Shown: positions 40,458 through 52,439, counted from the stretch's first letter. The stretch: 64,000 bases of DNA from Crambe crambe (GCA_963924555.1 OZ004584.1:8997753-9061752); one strand, 5' to 3'. Notes: generated by a model not told the origin, from the sequence alone. Translations and numbers: made by a program.

Positions 40458-41026
40458 TATAAAAGGCCTTCTCTGCTTCCACTAGGGAGAACCATTTATT
40501 TGCCTGCTGCGGCACTGTTCCCTCTTCAGCTCGTTGCCGTTTCGTCTGCTCTCTGCCTTCTTCCCGTTAACTGGTAAGTCTACCGATAAAGTCTGTTCCT
40601 TGGCTGGTAGTTAAGCGAGAGCTATGTTCTTTTTGAGAATTACTTGCTACTCGTCTGTCAAATTTTTCATTCTGCAGGCAGAGCTGTAGCCCTTCTTTTT
40701 ATCTGTCACCGAGTCTCCTGCCTGCTGTGGCTCCTATTTGCCCGCGTGGGACTGTTCCCTCGCGCTCGCCCTGTTGTCAGTCTCCTGAGCCGTAAGTATT
40801 CAACTGTAGCTAGATACAAGCTAAAAGTGAGTGTTCAACTGTAGCTAGATAAACAAGCTACACTACAACTAACAGGCAAAACCTGCTAGATACTCTTGAA
40901 TTAAGGGGTGGTAGGGGTAGGGTTTTCACTGCCTTTGTATTGCAGTAGTCTTGCAACATGAAATTCCTTTCAAAGGACTTGGTGTCTTGTTGCAAGATCA
41001 CTAAATCATGTTTTCACTAATAGACA
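40458..41026 (+). promoter_or_regulatory. TATA-box promoter and two 5'UTR exons of the 41027 gene
   Basis: TATAAAAGG at 40458-40466 is a textbook TATA box, rare in this window. Downstream, a leader exon ends at 40573 (CTG/GTAAGT), a second runs 40678-40791 (after TTCTGCAG, before GTAAGT), and an acceptor AATAG at 41019-41023 precedes the ATG at 41027. The two leader exons resemble each other (both contain GGCACTGTTCCCT/GGGACTGTTCCCT and GCTCG), as if duplicated. Confidence 0.6.
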
Positions 41027-42151
41027 ATGAGTGAAGTAAAGCTTGCTGAAGTTGTGGGGTCAGGACAATCAAAAGTACATCTTAATGAAGCTACTCGAGA
41101 GATTAATGCAGTGATTATTGAGGTGCTTCGTTTAAATTTGTATTCCGTTAAGCTGGAAGGGTATGAAAGGAATTTATTTACGAAGAGTTTTTCTTTTAGT
41201 GATGCTCCAAAGAATTTTACTGACAAACCAACTCTAGCACCTGCGAATTGCTTGCAAGATCTGATTGAGCTTAGTGTACTCGATATTGCCACTTTGGAAA
41301 CTGAGTTGAAAATGCTCTTAGGACCAATCACAGCATTTTTGGAATCATATACGTTTGACAGTAAGTCGGAAAGACCTGATGCAATTTTTTTACAGTATTT
41401 TTTCAAGTTTTTTTTGGAGCTACCAATTGCATCTTTCAGAGAGGTATACTTCAGAGAAAAAAAAAGGGAAAGTTGTAAACATAAGGTACTTGGTGTAATT
41501 GATGTTGTTGCTGGCAGACGAGAAAATGGAAAGAAACCAAGTGTCACTGTTTCTATTGATGGGAGCAGCTACGAAAAAATAATTTTGGGATCAATATGTG
41601 AAGCAAAAAATATCACGGTGAGGTTATCTGGTCATTTAGAAGACTCCAGAACTCCAGAGGATGCAGATATAAAAAGTATTTATCAACCAATAACGGAATT
41701 GTGTGCCCTATCAGAACTCTGCACATATGCAGACAATGGGGTACCATTAGTCAACATATATGCTAGCAGGCATACATACAGGCCCTTTCTATATTTCAAA
41801 TATTGCGATGTTTTACTAACTACGCGAACTCCTATCACATACGTTCGTACAGATAAAAAAGCATTCGACATTCATGGATTGGTATTTTTAAAACTATTAT
41901 TCTTATTCGATCGGCACCCGTTCAAGAAACAGAATTTGGAAAAGATTACCAAGAGCATGTGGGAGGGCTCAAAAAATGGTGAGAGGATATACGATGGGGT
42001 TTGGCTCAGTACCGAAGCTCCCGGTACGGAGGATGCTTCCAGAGACCCCAACATTATGCCTTTTGAAGCTTTGACTGCAAGAGAAATAGTAAAACGCAGA
42101 ACCACATCGTCACACGACTTCCCTCCCCCCCAAAAATGGAAAGAAAATTAG
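41027..42151 (+). CDS. Unknown intronless protein, possible PD-(D/E)XK nuclease fold
   Basis: Uninterrupted 374-codon frame with ATG after an acceptor site. Not recognised from its sequence as a whole. Residues 178-194 read Asp (VSIDG) followed 14 residues later by E-A-K (ICEAKN), in a setting of predicted beta strands, which matches the D-x(10-20)-ExK core of PD-(D/E)XK nucleases; nuclease effectors of the Crinkler/REase type are known from sponges, so this is a candidate, by inference only. The N-terminal half is helical and rich in Lys/Glu. The intronless coding region contrasts with the intron-dense genes at 1-28 kb, and it sits tail to tail with a transposase remnant, 85 bp away, so it may be of mobile origin. 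Confidence 0.55.
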   Translation: MSEVKLAEVVGSGQSKVHLNEATREINAVIIEVLRLNLYSVKLEGYERNLFTKSFSFSDAPKNFTDKPTLAPANCLQDLIELSVLDIATLETELKMLLGPITAFLESYTFDSKSERPDAIFLQYFFKFFLELPIASFREVYFREKKRESCKHKVLGVIDVVAGRRENGKKPSVTVSIDGSSYEKIILGSICEAKNITVRLSGHLEDSRTPEDADIKSIYQPITELCALSELCTYADNGVPLVNIYASRHTYRPFLYFKYCDVLLTTRTPITYVRTDKKAFDIHGLVFLKLLFLFDRHPFKKQNLEKITKSMWEGSKNGERIYDGVWLSTEAPGTEDASRDPNIMPFEALTAREIVKRRTTSSHDFPPPQKWKEN

Positions 42152-42236
42152 AGAACTGTGTAACGGAAAGAAAATTAAAGAACTGTATTTGTCGTATAAC
42201 AATTTCAAACACGACTATTATGTGATGTTCCTAATG

Positions 42237-43547
42237 CTATTTAGATATATGAATCTTACAAGAAGACACTACAGCCAAATTCAAGCGGTGGCAGTGAACA
42301 AATGTTGCCATAGGAGCCTGCTCTTGAATTATGGCCCGACAGCCTTTCCTTGCCCCGGACATATTTGAACCACCATCATAACACTGACCACGCAAGTCAG
42401 AAAGAGACAAACAAGAACTATTGATATACTTTAAGATTTGTTCTGCTAATACCTCACCTGTAATTCTCTCTACTGCAAGGAAATCTATGAATACTTCCTT
42501 TATATCATCTGATACAAAACGTATAGAGAAGGATAGTTGTTCTTTGTTGCTAGTGTCTGTAACTTCATCAGCTATGATGGAAAAAAATTTAGCTTTACAT
42601 GCTTCTTCCATGATGTCTGAGCGGATTTGGTCACCAATAACTGTGATCAGCTCGTTCTGGATTGTTTTGGAAGTGTATTTTGCATTTTTTGGTGCATTAT
42701 GTAGGTGATTTCTCAAAATTTCATCAGTTTCTGCACGAAAGCGATCAAGTTCTGCAAAGTTACCTTGGTTACCATGACTCGCAGACTCATCTTCCCAAAT
42801 AATGGCATCATCCCGATGACCACGGAGAGCAAGTCCTTGCCTTCCACAGAGCATGACTATCTTCAGCAATGATTCGATGACCTTCTGATTGGTCTCTAAA
42901 ATCTTTCTTGCTTCCATATTCAGCTTTGTGTGTACTGCTTTAGAAGGATTGCGATGACGAGCCAAGAATTCACTCATCTGAACCATTGCTGTTACATGGT
43001 ATTCAAGCTTAGCATGCGTGTGCATTTTCTGTGAACGATTTGCCCAGGAGTTGAAAGGCTTTTTTACAAACTGACCTCGACTTTGACCACCAATCATTGG
43101 TGGAGCAAACAGAGCACATGCCCGACAAAACACACCATCTGCAAACTTACTGTAGTGGAGCCATGGATATTGTCTCAACCATTCTGGTTGGAACTGGCGA
43201 AAAGTCTTGGAGCCAGGTTGTTTGCTACGTGGATAGACCATTGGATTAGGGTCAGTTTCAGACATCAGGATCAAGTACTTATGATCTCGACTAGTACTAT
43301 GTAGATTAAAATTATTATGAAGAAGTCTTCCGATGTCATGAATACCAAATAGGTCATCACCATCATAATCATCATCATCACGAGAACTTGAAGGATCTGA
43401 TGAATACCAATTATGATTCTTGTATATTAAACTCCAAAAATTAGCTAATCTTACCATCATGAGTTGTATCAAAAGCGTGAACATCTGAATCATCAATTTC
43501 AGTATGTTCAGCTACTTCCACACAAATAGACTGAGGGACACTAGCAC
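42237..43547 (-). pseudogene. hAT/ZMYM-type transposase, C-terminally truncated
   Basis: Exons 43455-43547 and 42237-43396 join in phase; earlier exons were not found. The protein shows a TTF/ZMYM-type zinc finger (WLRQYPWLHYS, GVFCRACALFAP), then the RNase H-like part of DUF4371/hAT proteins: FFSIIADEVTDTSNKEQLS, YINSSCLSLSDLRGQCYDG (first part of the DDE core), and HCHRLNLAVVSSC. It then stops, where relatives continue about 200-250 residues to the last catalytic acidic residue and hAT dimerisation region. So it is either a decayed transposase or a shortened domesticated protein. No terminal inverted repeats were identified around it. Confidence 0.75.
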
Positions 43548-43560
43548 CTAGTGTAAAATA

Positions 43561-44030
43561 TTTATTTTATCCATAGCTATTTACCTATGTCATATATACC
43601 ACTATTCATCTGTTTGGTTTTCTTCTGGAAGAATACAGTTACTGCTGTCTGTCACTTCATGATTGATAGTAGCTAGTGCGCATGCCTATGCACCGTACTT
43701 TGACCCCACATGCAATGTAGCTATATTAGTAAATAGCAGCTTCGTTATTCGTTATTTAAAGCGCTAGCTCTTCTAATCTTAGCATCTTGGGCTCAGTCTG
43801 GCCGCTGTAACTCTACAATTGAAGTGTCTGTTGAAAGGGGGTTTCCGTGGAAACCTAGAAACCCCTCTAAATCCGCCACTGACTGAATATGAGGGTGAAC
43901 TAGGATATGATAGCTGTAACCCCCCTCCCAAAGGCTTGTGATGTGCAAGTTACTTGCCTTCTGTCTATTAAATGACAGGGCCCTAGAACTTTGCTCATTG
44001 TCCCCCCAGCTGTATCCCTGAAAGTAGTTT
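43561..44030. other. Spacer upstream of the transposase remnant
   Basis: No gene recognised. Sequence is AT-rich with scattered short CT-rich stretches leading into the tandem array that follows. Confidence 0.4.
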
Positions 44031-44935
44031 GAACATTTCGATCAATCCATCAATCTCTTTGGCTGCAGCTTTAACCCCTCGGTTCCTTAATTGATAAATA
44101 CCTTTCTCTCACCCTAGTGTACATAAAAACACAGTCTCTTCAAATTCCCTCTCGTATGAAAGGATCTCTTGAAGTTTGAAAGTTTAGATCTATCCATTGC
44201 ACTAAAATCAATCTCCTCAGCAGCAGCTTTAACCCCTTGGCTCCAAAATAGATACATACCTTTCTCTCGACCTAGTGTACATAAGAACGTAATCCTTCCA
44301 AATTCCCTCTCGTATCTTGTAGTTTATACGTCTCGATGAATTGAAAACAATCTCCTGTGAAGCATATTTAACCCCTTGGGTCCTAAATTGATAATTACTT
44401 TTTTTCAACCTAGTTTACATATTAACACAATCCCTCCAAATTCCCTCTTGTATGAAAGGATCTCTTACAGTTTAAACGTTTCGATGAATCCATTACACTA
44501 AAATCAATCTCCTTTGCCACAGCTTTAACCCCATGGTTCCTAAATTGATATATACAAACTAGTTTACATAAGAACACAATCCCTTCAAATTCCCTCTTGT
44601 ATGGAAGGATCTCTTGCAGTTTAAACGTTTCGATGAATCCATTGCACTGAAATCAATCTCCTCTGCCGCTGCTTTAACCCCTTGGCTCCTTGATTAATAC
44701 ATACCTTTTCTCTCACCCAAGTTTACATGAGAACACAAATTCCCTCATGTATGCAAGGATCTGTTGCAGTTTGAATGTTTCGATCAGTCCATTGGACTGA
44801 AATCAATCTCCTCGGCTCGAGATTTAACCCCAATCGATACATACTTTCCTCTAAACCTATAGTTTACATAAGAACACAATCCCTCCTAATTTCATCTTGT
44901 ATTTAAAGATCTCTTGTAGTTTAAACCATAAATAA
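44031..44935. repeat. Tandem array, unit about 145 bp, six copies
   Basis: Repeating landmarks CTTTAACCCC(T)TGG, AATTGATAnATACCTTTCTCTC, TTTACATAAGAACACAATC, AAATTCCCTCTTGTATG and AAGGATCTCTTGCAGTTTAAACGTTTCGATGAATCCATT follow each other six times with 10-20 per cent divergence. Non-coding. Confidence 0.8.
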
Positions 44936-45063
44936 CCAAAACATGCATAACCATGAATAACCAAGGATAACCATTGATAACCAACCACGAATAACCATGG
45001 ATAACCATGAATAACCATGAATAACCAACAGCAGCATAACCATGAATAACCATGGATACCAAT
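44926..45063. repeat. ATAACCATG-type minisatellite
   Basis: Degenerate units of 11-13 bp such as ATAACCATGAATAACCA, about a dozen in all. Confidence 0.8.
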
Positions 45064-48000
45064 TAAATGGCTATAACCATTAACAATCTAGCTATAGTAA
45101 TTAAACTTGCTATAGCCAATGTGCCTACGCTTGGACCATCAAAAAAGGAAACATCAGCCCATTTAGACTGCCATTCGGTACTTACAGCACGGTAAGACCA
45201 TCAGAAATGTAAAATATTGGCTATGGAAAGATATCAGCTATAGCTACCATAGCTACTGTTGGACGAAATAAGCCACGATATAAATAGATAAACCAACAGT
45301 TGGGGTCTTGAAGAGGTTTTCTCCACTCGAGGCTGCTCTCCAGGCGCTTCCATCTTCCCGAATGAAAGTTTCACTCAGGTAGGGATAATCCCATGGCACT
45401 TGTGGGGCTCGACTAACTTTAACATAGACATAGACGGTAAAAGGGATAGTTGTACCTGTATAATATAGAAATTCTCTTTTTGCTCATAACGTCCTTGTTA
45501 TTATGTCTACACAGATTTTTTTATATCAATACATTGTTCTCTGTATGTACTTTCTGATCATATGTGATATCGATAACTTTTAAAAATACATCCACCTATA
45601 ACACAATATATTCTTTCGATCAAAACTTTTGAAATATAAAGAGAATGCAAAAGATTTCTATATAATAGCATTGCCACTTATGTATGCTTACTTCGGCCAT
45701 AACGATAATTTTGAAAATATTCCAACTTACATATAGATGATGAATTCATACTATCATAACTTTTGAAATATCAAGTGTATACAGATAATATCAATATCAT
45801 AGCATTGCTCTTTGTGTAAGCTTTCTGGTCGTATGCTTACTTTGTCCATACCGACAATTTTTAAAATATATGGTAATGGGTCCAACCTATCTATAACTGA
45901 TGAATTGCCACTATCATGACTTTTGAAATATTTAATTATAAGGTGGTTTTTGCTAACTACAGTTGGAACGGCTATGGAAACACAACAGCTACAGGTATTT
46001 AGACTACGAATGGACAAGAAATTGAATTCAAAAAATGTCAAGTGCGAATGGACAAGGTTCAACATGCAATGCACCCGATTTCTGCTGATGGCTAATCAGC
46101 AAGGCTGATTACGTATCAGAAGAGTTGGGTTTGCTATAATCATCTACTGAAGTGTGTAGATCAACTCGAATCAGCTACGAAAGTAAGTGTAGCTATAGCT
46201 AAAGATTCCATTCCCAACCTCGCGTCCACCTTCTGCGTAACTTTAACAAACTGGTTACGACATTTCAACAAACTGGCAATAGCCAATGTAACTTACTACG
46301 TCAGAAATTGCTATAGCTATTTAGACTGGCATTTAACAAACTGGCTATAGCCACGAACTTATGGTTGGAAAAAAGATTTAGCTTGACACGAGGCTTATCT
46401 TACGGTTCTTCCATCCTCTTTCTCCTTGGTGGTTTGATTCGAGGCTGATCTCCTGGTGCTTCCATCTCCCTGGCTGAATTGATGGCTCCAGACCAAGTGG
46501 CTAAGAATAAAAACAGCTCCAGCCTGCCACAGTGAAAATTGTCTAACTAAAACACTTACTGATCATTAGTTGTACATAGATGGTTGTACATAGATGAATA
46601 AACGATAAATAATCACAAGTTAACAACAAAATAACTACACAGATGATGATTGATATAGCTAGATATGGGAAACAGGGTTATGGTCTTCAGATAGATTTTC
46701 CAAATCACGAGGGAGCTCACATAGGCCTACTGCATTCAAAGACAAGATGTAAATTGTACCAAAACAGTCTGCACAATCGATATTCGGATAGGGAACTACG
46801 GTAGAGCCATCCAGTTAGAAGATTCATATCCAGCTAGAAGATTGAGTCGACTATTGTGTGATAGGAGAAGGAATGTACACACAACGAAAATGTGATTTTT
46901 GCTAAGACTGGAAACATCAGTGTACCTACAGTTGGAATGGCTATGGAAACAGCTACAGCTATTTTGACTGCCGTGGATTGATAAACTGTATAACCGACCA
47001 AAATGGGGTGGGAAACTGTCATGACGAATGGACAAGAAATTCTGTGTGAATGGACAAGGTTCAACATGCAATGCACCCAATTTCTGCTGATGGCTAATCA
47101 GCAAGGCTGATTACGTATCAGAAGAGTTGGGTTTGCTATCATCATCTACTGAAGTGTGTGATTAACTCGAATCAGCTACGAAGGTAAGATTGCGTGTGTA
47201 GCTATAGCTAAAAATTCCATTTCCAACCTCATGTCCACCTTCTGCATAACTTTAACAAACTGGTTATGACATTTCAACAAACTGGCTATAGCCAATGTAA
47301 CTCACCTAGGTCAGAAATGGAAACATCAGCTATAGCTATTTAGACTGCCATTTAACAAACTGGCTATAGCCACGAAGGGGTGAAAGAGGATTTATATCAT
47401 GGTGCTTCCATCTTCAAGAAGAGGCTTTCTCGAGGCTGATCTCCATCTCCCTGGGTCTCAGCCAGTCGATGCTCCATAACTAACCAATGAGCTGGGAGTG
47501 GCTAGTGGCTAAGAACAATAGGGCTACGAAACAGCTCCACAGTGACAATTGTTCTGAAGTAGCTAACTATACAGATAAAGTCATAAATAATGATAATAAT
47601 GAATACAAATTAACAACAAAATAACTACACAGAATAATTGATATAGATATAGGAAAGCTGTAGCAGGGCTAGGATCTCGAAATCCGATTTCGAGGTAGGC
47701 CTACTGCATTCAAATTGGACCAAAACAGTGGGAGTCGAGGGTCGATATTCGGATAGAAAGCTGTCGTAAAACTATAATAGAGCGAAGATTCATATCCAGC
47801 TAAAAGATTGAGTCGACGATTGATATTCAGATAGACACAATAAATATAAGGTGATTTTTGCTAAGACTGGAAACATCAGTGTACCTACAGTTGGAATGGC
47901 TATGGAAACACAACTGTTACAGGTAGTTAGACTGCCACAGATTAACAAACTAGCTATATGCTATAACCACAAACCTACAGTTGGAAATCAGAAATGGAAA

Positions 48001-48420
48001 CATCAGCCATAACAATTCAGACTGCCATTCAACAAAAGGCTATAACCATAGCGAATAATCCATTAACAAACCAATGTACCTAGGGTCGGACAATCAAAAA
48101 TGGAAAAATAAGCTACATGGCATATTTAGACTGACATTAATTTGGATATAACTATTTAACAATCTAGCTATAGCCATTAACAAACTGGCTATAGCCTCAG
48201 CCATGAAAATACCATTTAGACTGCCATTTGGTACCTACGGTATAGTAGGACCAACAGAAATGGAAACATCAGTTATCAGCTATAGCTACCATACTGTTGG
48301 ACCATCAAAAATGGAAACAAGCCTCTATTTAGATCAAACTGGATATAAAACTACAGTTTGGAGGTTTTGTCCACTTGAGGCTGCTCTCCAGGCACTTCTA
48401 TCTTCCTAGGCGGCCCCGAA
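45064..48420. repeat. Region of interspersed segmental duplications
   Basis: No gene recognised. Blocks recur within the region: 46030-46200 resembles 47040-47195 (ATGGACAAGGTTCAACATGC, CTGATTACGTATCAGAAGAG); the GCTATAGCCAATGT / ACATCAGCnATAGCTATTTAGACTGCCATT family occurs near 45120, 46270, 46950, 47320, 47930 and 48190; and 45470-45940 resembles 50520-51090 (CTATCATAACTTTTGAAATAT). Open frames in it are shared by the repeats and lack protein features. Confidence 0.65.
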
Positions 48421-48423
48421 TGA

Positions 48424-49190
48424 AAGTTACAGGAGGTTATCGGAGGTTACTGCAGGTTACTAGGTTACCAGAGGTTACTGTAGTTACAGGAGGTTACTGC
48501 AGGTTACCAGAGGTTACTGCAGGTTACAGGAAGTTACAGGAGGTTACAGGAGGTTACAGGAGGTTACCGGAGGTTACTGCAGGTTACAGGAGGTTACAGG
48601 AGGTTATTGCAGGTTACAGGAGGTTACTGCAGGCTACAGGAGGTTACCAGAGGTTACTGCAGGTTACAGGAGGTTAACAGAGGTTATTGCGGGTTACAGT
48701 AGGTTACTAGAGGATACTGTACCAGAGGTCACTGCAGGTTACAGGAAGTTACTGCAGGTTAGGAGGTTACTGGTTACTGCAGGTTACTGCAGGTTACAGT
48801 AGGTTACTGGAGGTTACAGGAGGTTACTGCAGGTTATAGGAGGTTATTACAGTAGGTTACTGCAGGTTACAGAAGATCACTGCAGGTTACAAGATGTCAT
48901 CAGAGGTTACTGCAGGTTACAGGAGATTACAGGAGGTTACAAGAGGTTACAGGAGGTTACAGGAGGTTACAGGAGGTTACCAGAGGTTACTGCAGGTTAC
49001 TGGAGGCTACAGGAGGTTACAGGAGGTTACAAGAGGTTACTGCAGGTTACAGGAGGCTACAAGAGGTTACCAGAGGTTACTGCAGGTTACAGTAGGTTAC
49101 CAGAGGTTACTGCAGGTTACAGGAGGTTACAGAGGTTACTGCAGGTTACAGGAGGTTACTGCAGGTTACAGGAGGTTACTGGAGGTAACT
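48424..49190. repeat. 10-bp minisatellite AGGTTACNGN
   Basis: About 75 units of AGGTTACAGG, AGGTTACTGC and AGGTTACCAG in mixed order; continues at 49468-49535 after a MITE insertion. Translation gives GYRRLQEVT-like repeats in one frame, which is a by-product of the 30-bp (3 x 10) phase. Confidence 0.9.
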
Positions 49191-49194
49191 ACAG

Positions 49195-49467
49195 CAGGGG
49201 CGGCACAACAGGTGCTGCTGGTACGGCTTTTGCCGTACCACTTTTATAACTGGTCAGGCAGAGCCGTACCAGTTCCACAGTGGATTTATGCACCACAATG
49301 AAACAGGAGAGGCTAGATCATGCTTTACACTGAAGCTATGAGAGAATTTCCTTCATGTAAAGATAACAGATGTGACATTTTTGAAAACTTATAATGCTCA
49401 AAATTAGGCCAGAAATGATCATATTTAGGGGAGCCGTACCACGTTTCAAGTGGTTGTGCCGCCCCTG
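49195..49467. mobile_element. hAT-like MITE of 273 bp inserted in the minisatellite
   Basis: Terminal inverted repeats CAGGGGCGGCACAAC at 49195 and its complement ending 49467; CAGGGGCGG-type tips are common in hAT elements. The flanks share TACAG (49190-49194 and 49468-49472), shorter than the 8 bp expected, though the minisatellite background blurs this. No coding capacity. The inverted internal words GGTACGGC/GCCGTACC recur. Confidence 0.7.
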
Positions 49468-49648
49468 TACAGGTTACAGGAGGTTACTGCAGGTTACAGG
49501 TTATTTGAGGTTACAGGAGGTTAATGCAGGTTTGCCTGTATTAAAGGGGTGAATACAGGCAACCATTGTATTTTAAATTAATATCAGATGGCTGCATTGT
49601 TGGAGTTCCTACACAGCAACCTGTGTATCCACATCAGCTATAAAAACC

Positions 49649-50051
49649 ATGTTAGCTACAGCAACTGATGGGTCCATATTAACTTCAGCAGCCGGTGGAT
49701 CCACATCAGCTATAGCAACTGGTGGGTCATTAACTACAGCAACCGGTGGGTCCACGACAGCCACGACAACTGGTGGACCCACATCTGCTATGTCTATTGG
49801 TGAACCTACTTCAGCTGGTGGATCCACAATAGCTGCAGTAACTGGTGAACCCACATCTGAACCTAGCTACTTTGACTGATAAAGAAGTGTACATGGTTTG
49901 TGGTTTTGGAGAGGAAGACGAAGAAGGAAACAAGTGGGTGGAACGTATTCAATGCTTCATCGACTGGACACACATTAGGTGTCTCCCAGAAAAATATCCC
50001 TTTCGGCATACAGACCCAGATTTCATTTGTCCCGTCTGTTTGAAAAGCTAA
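49649..50051 (+). pseudogene. Repeat-linker plus PHD-finger-like remnant
   Basis: 49649-49862 is a degenerate ACTGGTGGnTCCACATC repeat of about 36 bp giving a Thr/Gly/Ala/Ser-rich peptide. From 49863, in another frame reachable by the acceptor CCTAG, comes MVCGFGEED, WVERIQCFIDWTHIRC, then FICPVCLKS and stop at 50051. The pattern W-x4-C-x3-W-x-H-x2-C ... FxCPxC is the second half of a PHD finger (W, His and last Cys pair), but the second Cys of the first pair is not visible. Likely a terminal exon of a PHD protein or a relic; the upstream gene was not found. Confidence 0.45.
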
Positions 50052-51230
50052 TAGCACAAATCAGTTTTTCTCGTACACGTCACACTATAATATGGTTGTA
50101 GTCTATGCCAACAGCCTAATGACTATGTGATGTTATGAGGTGGGGGAAGGAGGGGCCAGAACATAACGTCACTACAATGTCATGTTTTCCAAAAATAGTT
50201 TGGAGACACCTGCTAAAGTGGTGTGGCTACATTGGAAACTTGCGATTGGAAACTTGCCTCATTATTGGATGGTTAATAGACACTTGCCTCATGATACACC
50301 ATTCCTATATAACAAGGGCTGCATCATAGGAGTTCCTAGCTACATCATAAAATACAAAAAACATTGGAAACTTGCCTTGCGATTGGGTGGAAAAAGATAC
50401 TTCCTGCATTGTCGGAGTTCCTTAGCCAAGGACGGTACTTTGCCCCAGTCTGCATAGGTCGTAACCCCCGTAGCCGGTTACAAGCGATTAATTTCATACC
50501 TCAAACCAAGCCAGTCATGCCATTTCTACTAACTTTAAAAGAAATTTTCCTTTCGCTCATAATGTTTTTATTATAAATTTATACAGATAATTCTGATATC
50601 CTCTCTGTGTGTATTTCACACATTTAATTTGTGGATATCGATACCCACCTATAACGCAATACTTTCATTCGCTCAAAACTTTTGAAATATAAAGAAAATA
50701 CAAAAGATTTCTATATAACATCATTGCCCTCTGTTTAAGCTATTAATATGCTTAGTTTGGCCATACCTATAATTTCGAAAATATATCAATAGGTCTTCAA
50801 AGTAACTGATGACGAATTCATACTATCATAACTTTTGAAACATCAATCGTATACAGATAATTTCTATAGCATAGCATTGCTCTTTATGTAAGCTTTCTGT
50901 TCATGTACTTACTTTGTCCATTCAGACAATTTTCAAAATACATGGTAAAGGGTCGTCGAATTTCTAACCTACAGATAACTGATGGTGACTTCTGGCTATC
51001 ATAACTTTTGAAATATCAAGTGTATGCATATAATTTTGATATCATAGCATTGTTCTCTGTGTAAGCTTTCTGTCGATATGCATATTTTGTCCATATCAAC
51101 AAAGTTCAACTATTCAGAACAGTCTCTTCACTATTAACTTTCGAAATATTCACCCACATTTTGTTGAATTTTTCTTAACACACATAGTTAAGACAATTGC
51201 GCATGTCAATTGCCAACTACGCATATTTTT
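50052..51230. other. AT-rich spacer related to 45470-45940
   Basis: No gene recognised. From about 50520 on it repeats, two to three times with divergence, a block with CATAACTTTTGAAATATCAA, ATAGCATTGCTCT and TAAGCTTTCTG that also occurs at 45470-45940. Confidence 0.6.
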
Positions 51231-52260
51231 CTAATTGATGCCCACCATGTCTAATTGATGCCCACCATGTCTAATTGATGCCCACCATGTCTAATTGATG
51301 CCCACCATGTCTAATTGATGCCCACCATGTCTAATTGATGCCCACCATGTCTAATTGATGCCCACCATGTCTAATTGATGCCCACCATGTCTAATTGATG
51401 CCCACCATGTCTAATTGATGCCCACCATGTCTAATTGATGCCCACCATGTCTAATTGATGCCCACCATGTCTAATTGATGCCCACCATGTCTAATTGATG
51501 CCCACCATGTCTAATTGATGCCCACCATGTCTAATTGATGCCCACCATGTCTAATTGATGCCCACCATGTCTAATTGATGCCCACCATGTCTAATTGATG
51601 CCCACCATGTCTAATTGATGCCCACCATGTCTAATTGATGCCCACCATGTCTAATTGATGCCCACCATGTCTAATTGATGCCCACCATGTCTAATTGATG
51701 CCCACCATGTCTAATTGATGCCCACCATGTCTAATTGATGCCCACCATGTCTAATTGATGCCCACCATGTCTAATTGATGCCCACCATGTCTAATTGATG
51801 CCCACCATGTCTAATTGATGCCCACCATGTCTAATTGATGCCCACCATGTCTAATTGATGCCCACCATGTCTAATTGATGCCCACCATGTCTAATTGATG
51901 CCCACCATGTCTAATTGATGCCCACCATGTCTAATTGATGCCCACCATGTCTAATTGATGCCCACCATGTCTAATTGATGCCCACCATGTCTAATTGATG
52001 CCCACCATGTCTAATTGATGCCCACCATGTCTAATTGATGCCCACCATGTCTAATTGATGCCCACCATGTCTAATTGATGCCCACCATGTCTAATTGATG
52101 CCCACCATGTCTAATTGATGCCCACCATGTCTAATTGATGCCCACCATGTCTAATTGATGCCCACCATGTCTAATTGATGCCCACCATGTCTAATTGATG
52201 CCCACCATGTCTAATTGATGCCCACCATGTCTAATTGATGCCCACCATGTCTAATTGATG
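51231..52260. repeat. Perfect 20-bp satellite, 51.5 copies
   Basis: The unit CTAATTGATGCCCACCATGT repeats 51.5 times over 1,030 bp; no variant unit was seen on reading. Such identity points to recent expansion, and copy number may be limited by assembly. Confidence 0.97.
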
Positions 52261-52280
52261 GCTAGGGCTAGGGCTAGGGG
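52261..52280. repeat. Telomere-like (GGGCTA)n patch
   Basis: GCTAGGGCTAGGGCTAGGGG directly follows the 20-bp satellite and leads into the large duplicated segment. It differs from the animal TTAGGG repeat by one base per unit. Confidence 0.7.
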
Positions 52281-52439
52281 CATGGAGAAGGATCCCTCAC
52301 CATCCCTCATATATATAATATGATCCCTTATATTCATATACTTGAGTGTTTTATCCCTCAAATTCGCAAATTTGAGTCTTTTTTCCCCTTATGGTCATAT
52401 ACTTGGAGGATTTTACCCTTAAGTCAACCTCAACTTCAT

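Noticed and set aside
48375..49301. Long open frames with GYRRLQEVT-type repeats
   Set aside because: They are translations of a 10-bp minisatellite with all frames open for stretches; no start context, no splice logic, and a MITE interrupts them.
51231..52260. CRISPR array
   Set aside because: Units are contiguous 20-bp repeats with no spacers, in a eukaryotic gene setting.
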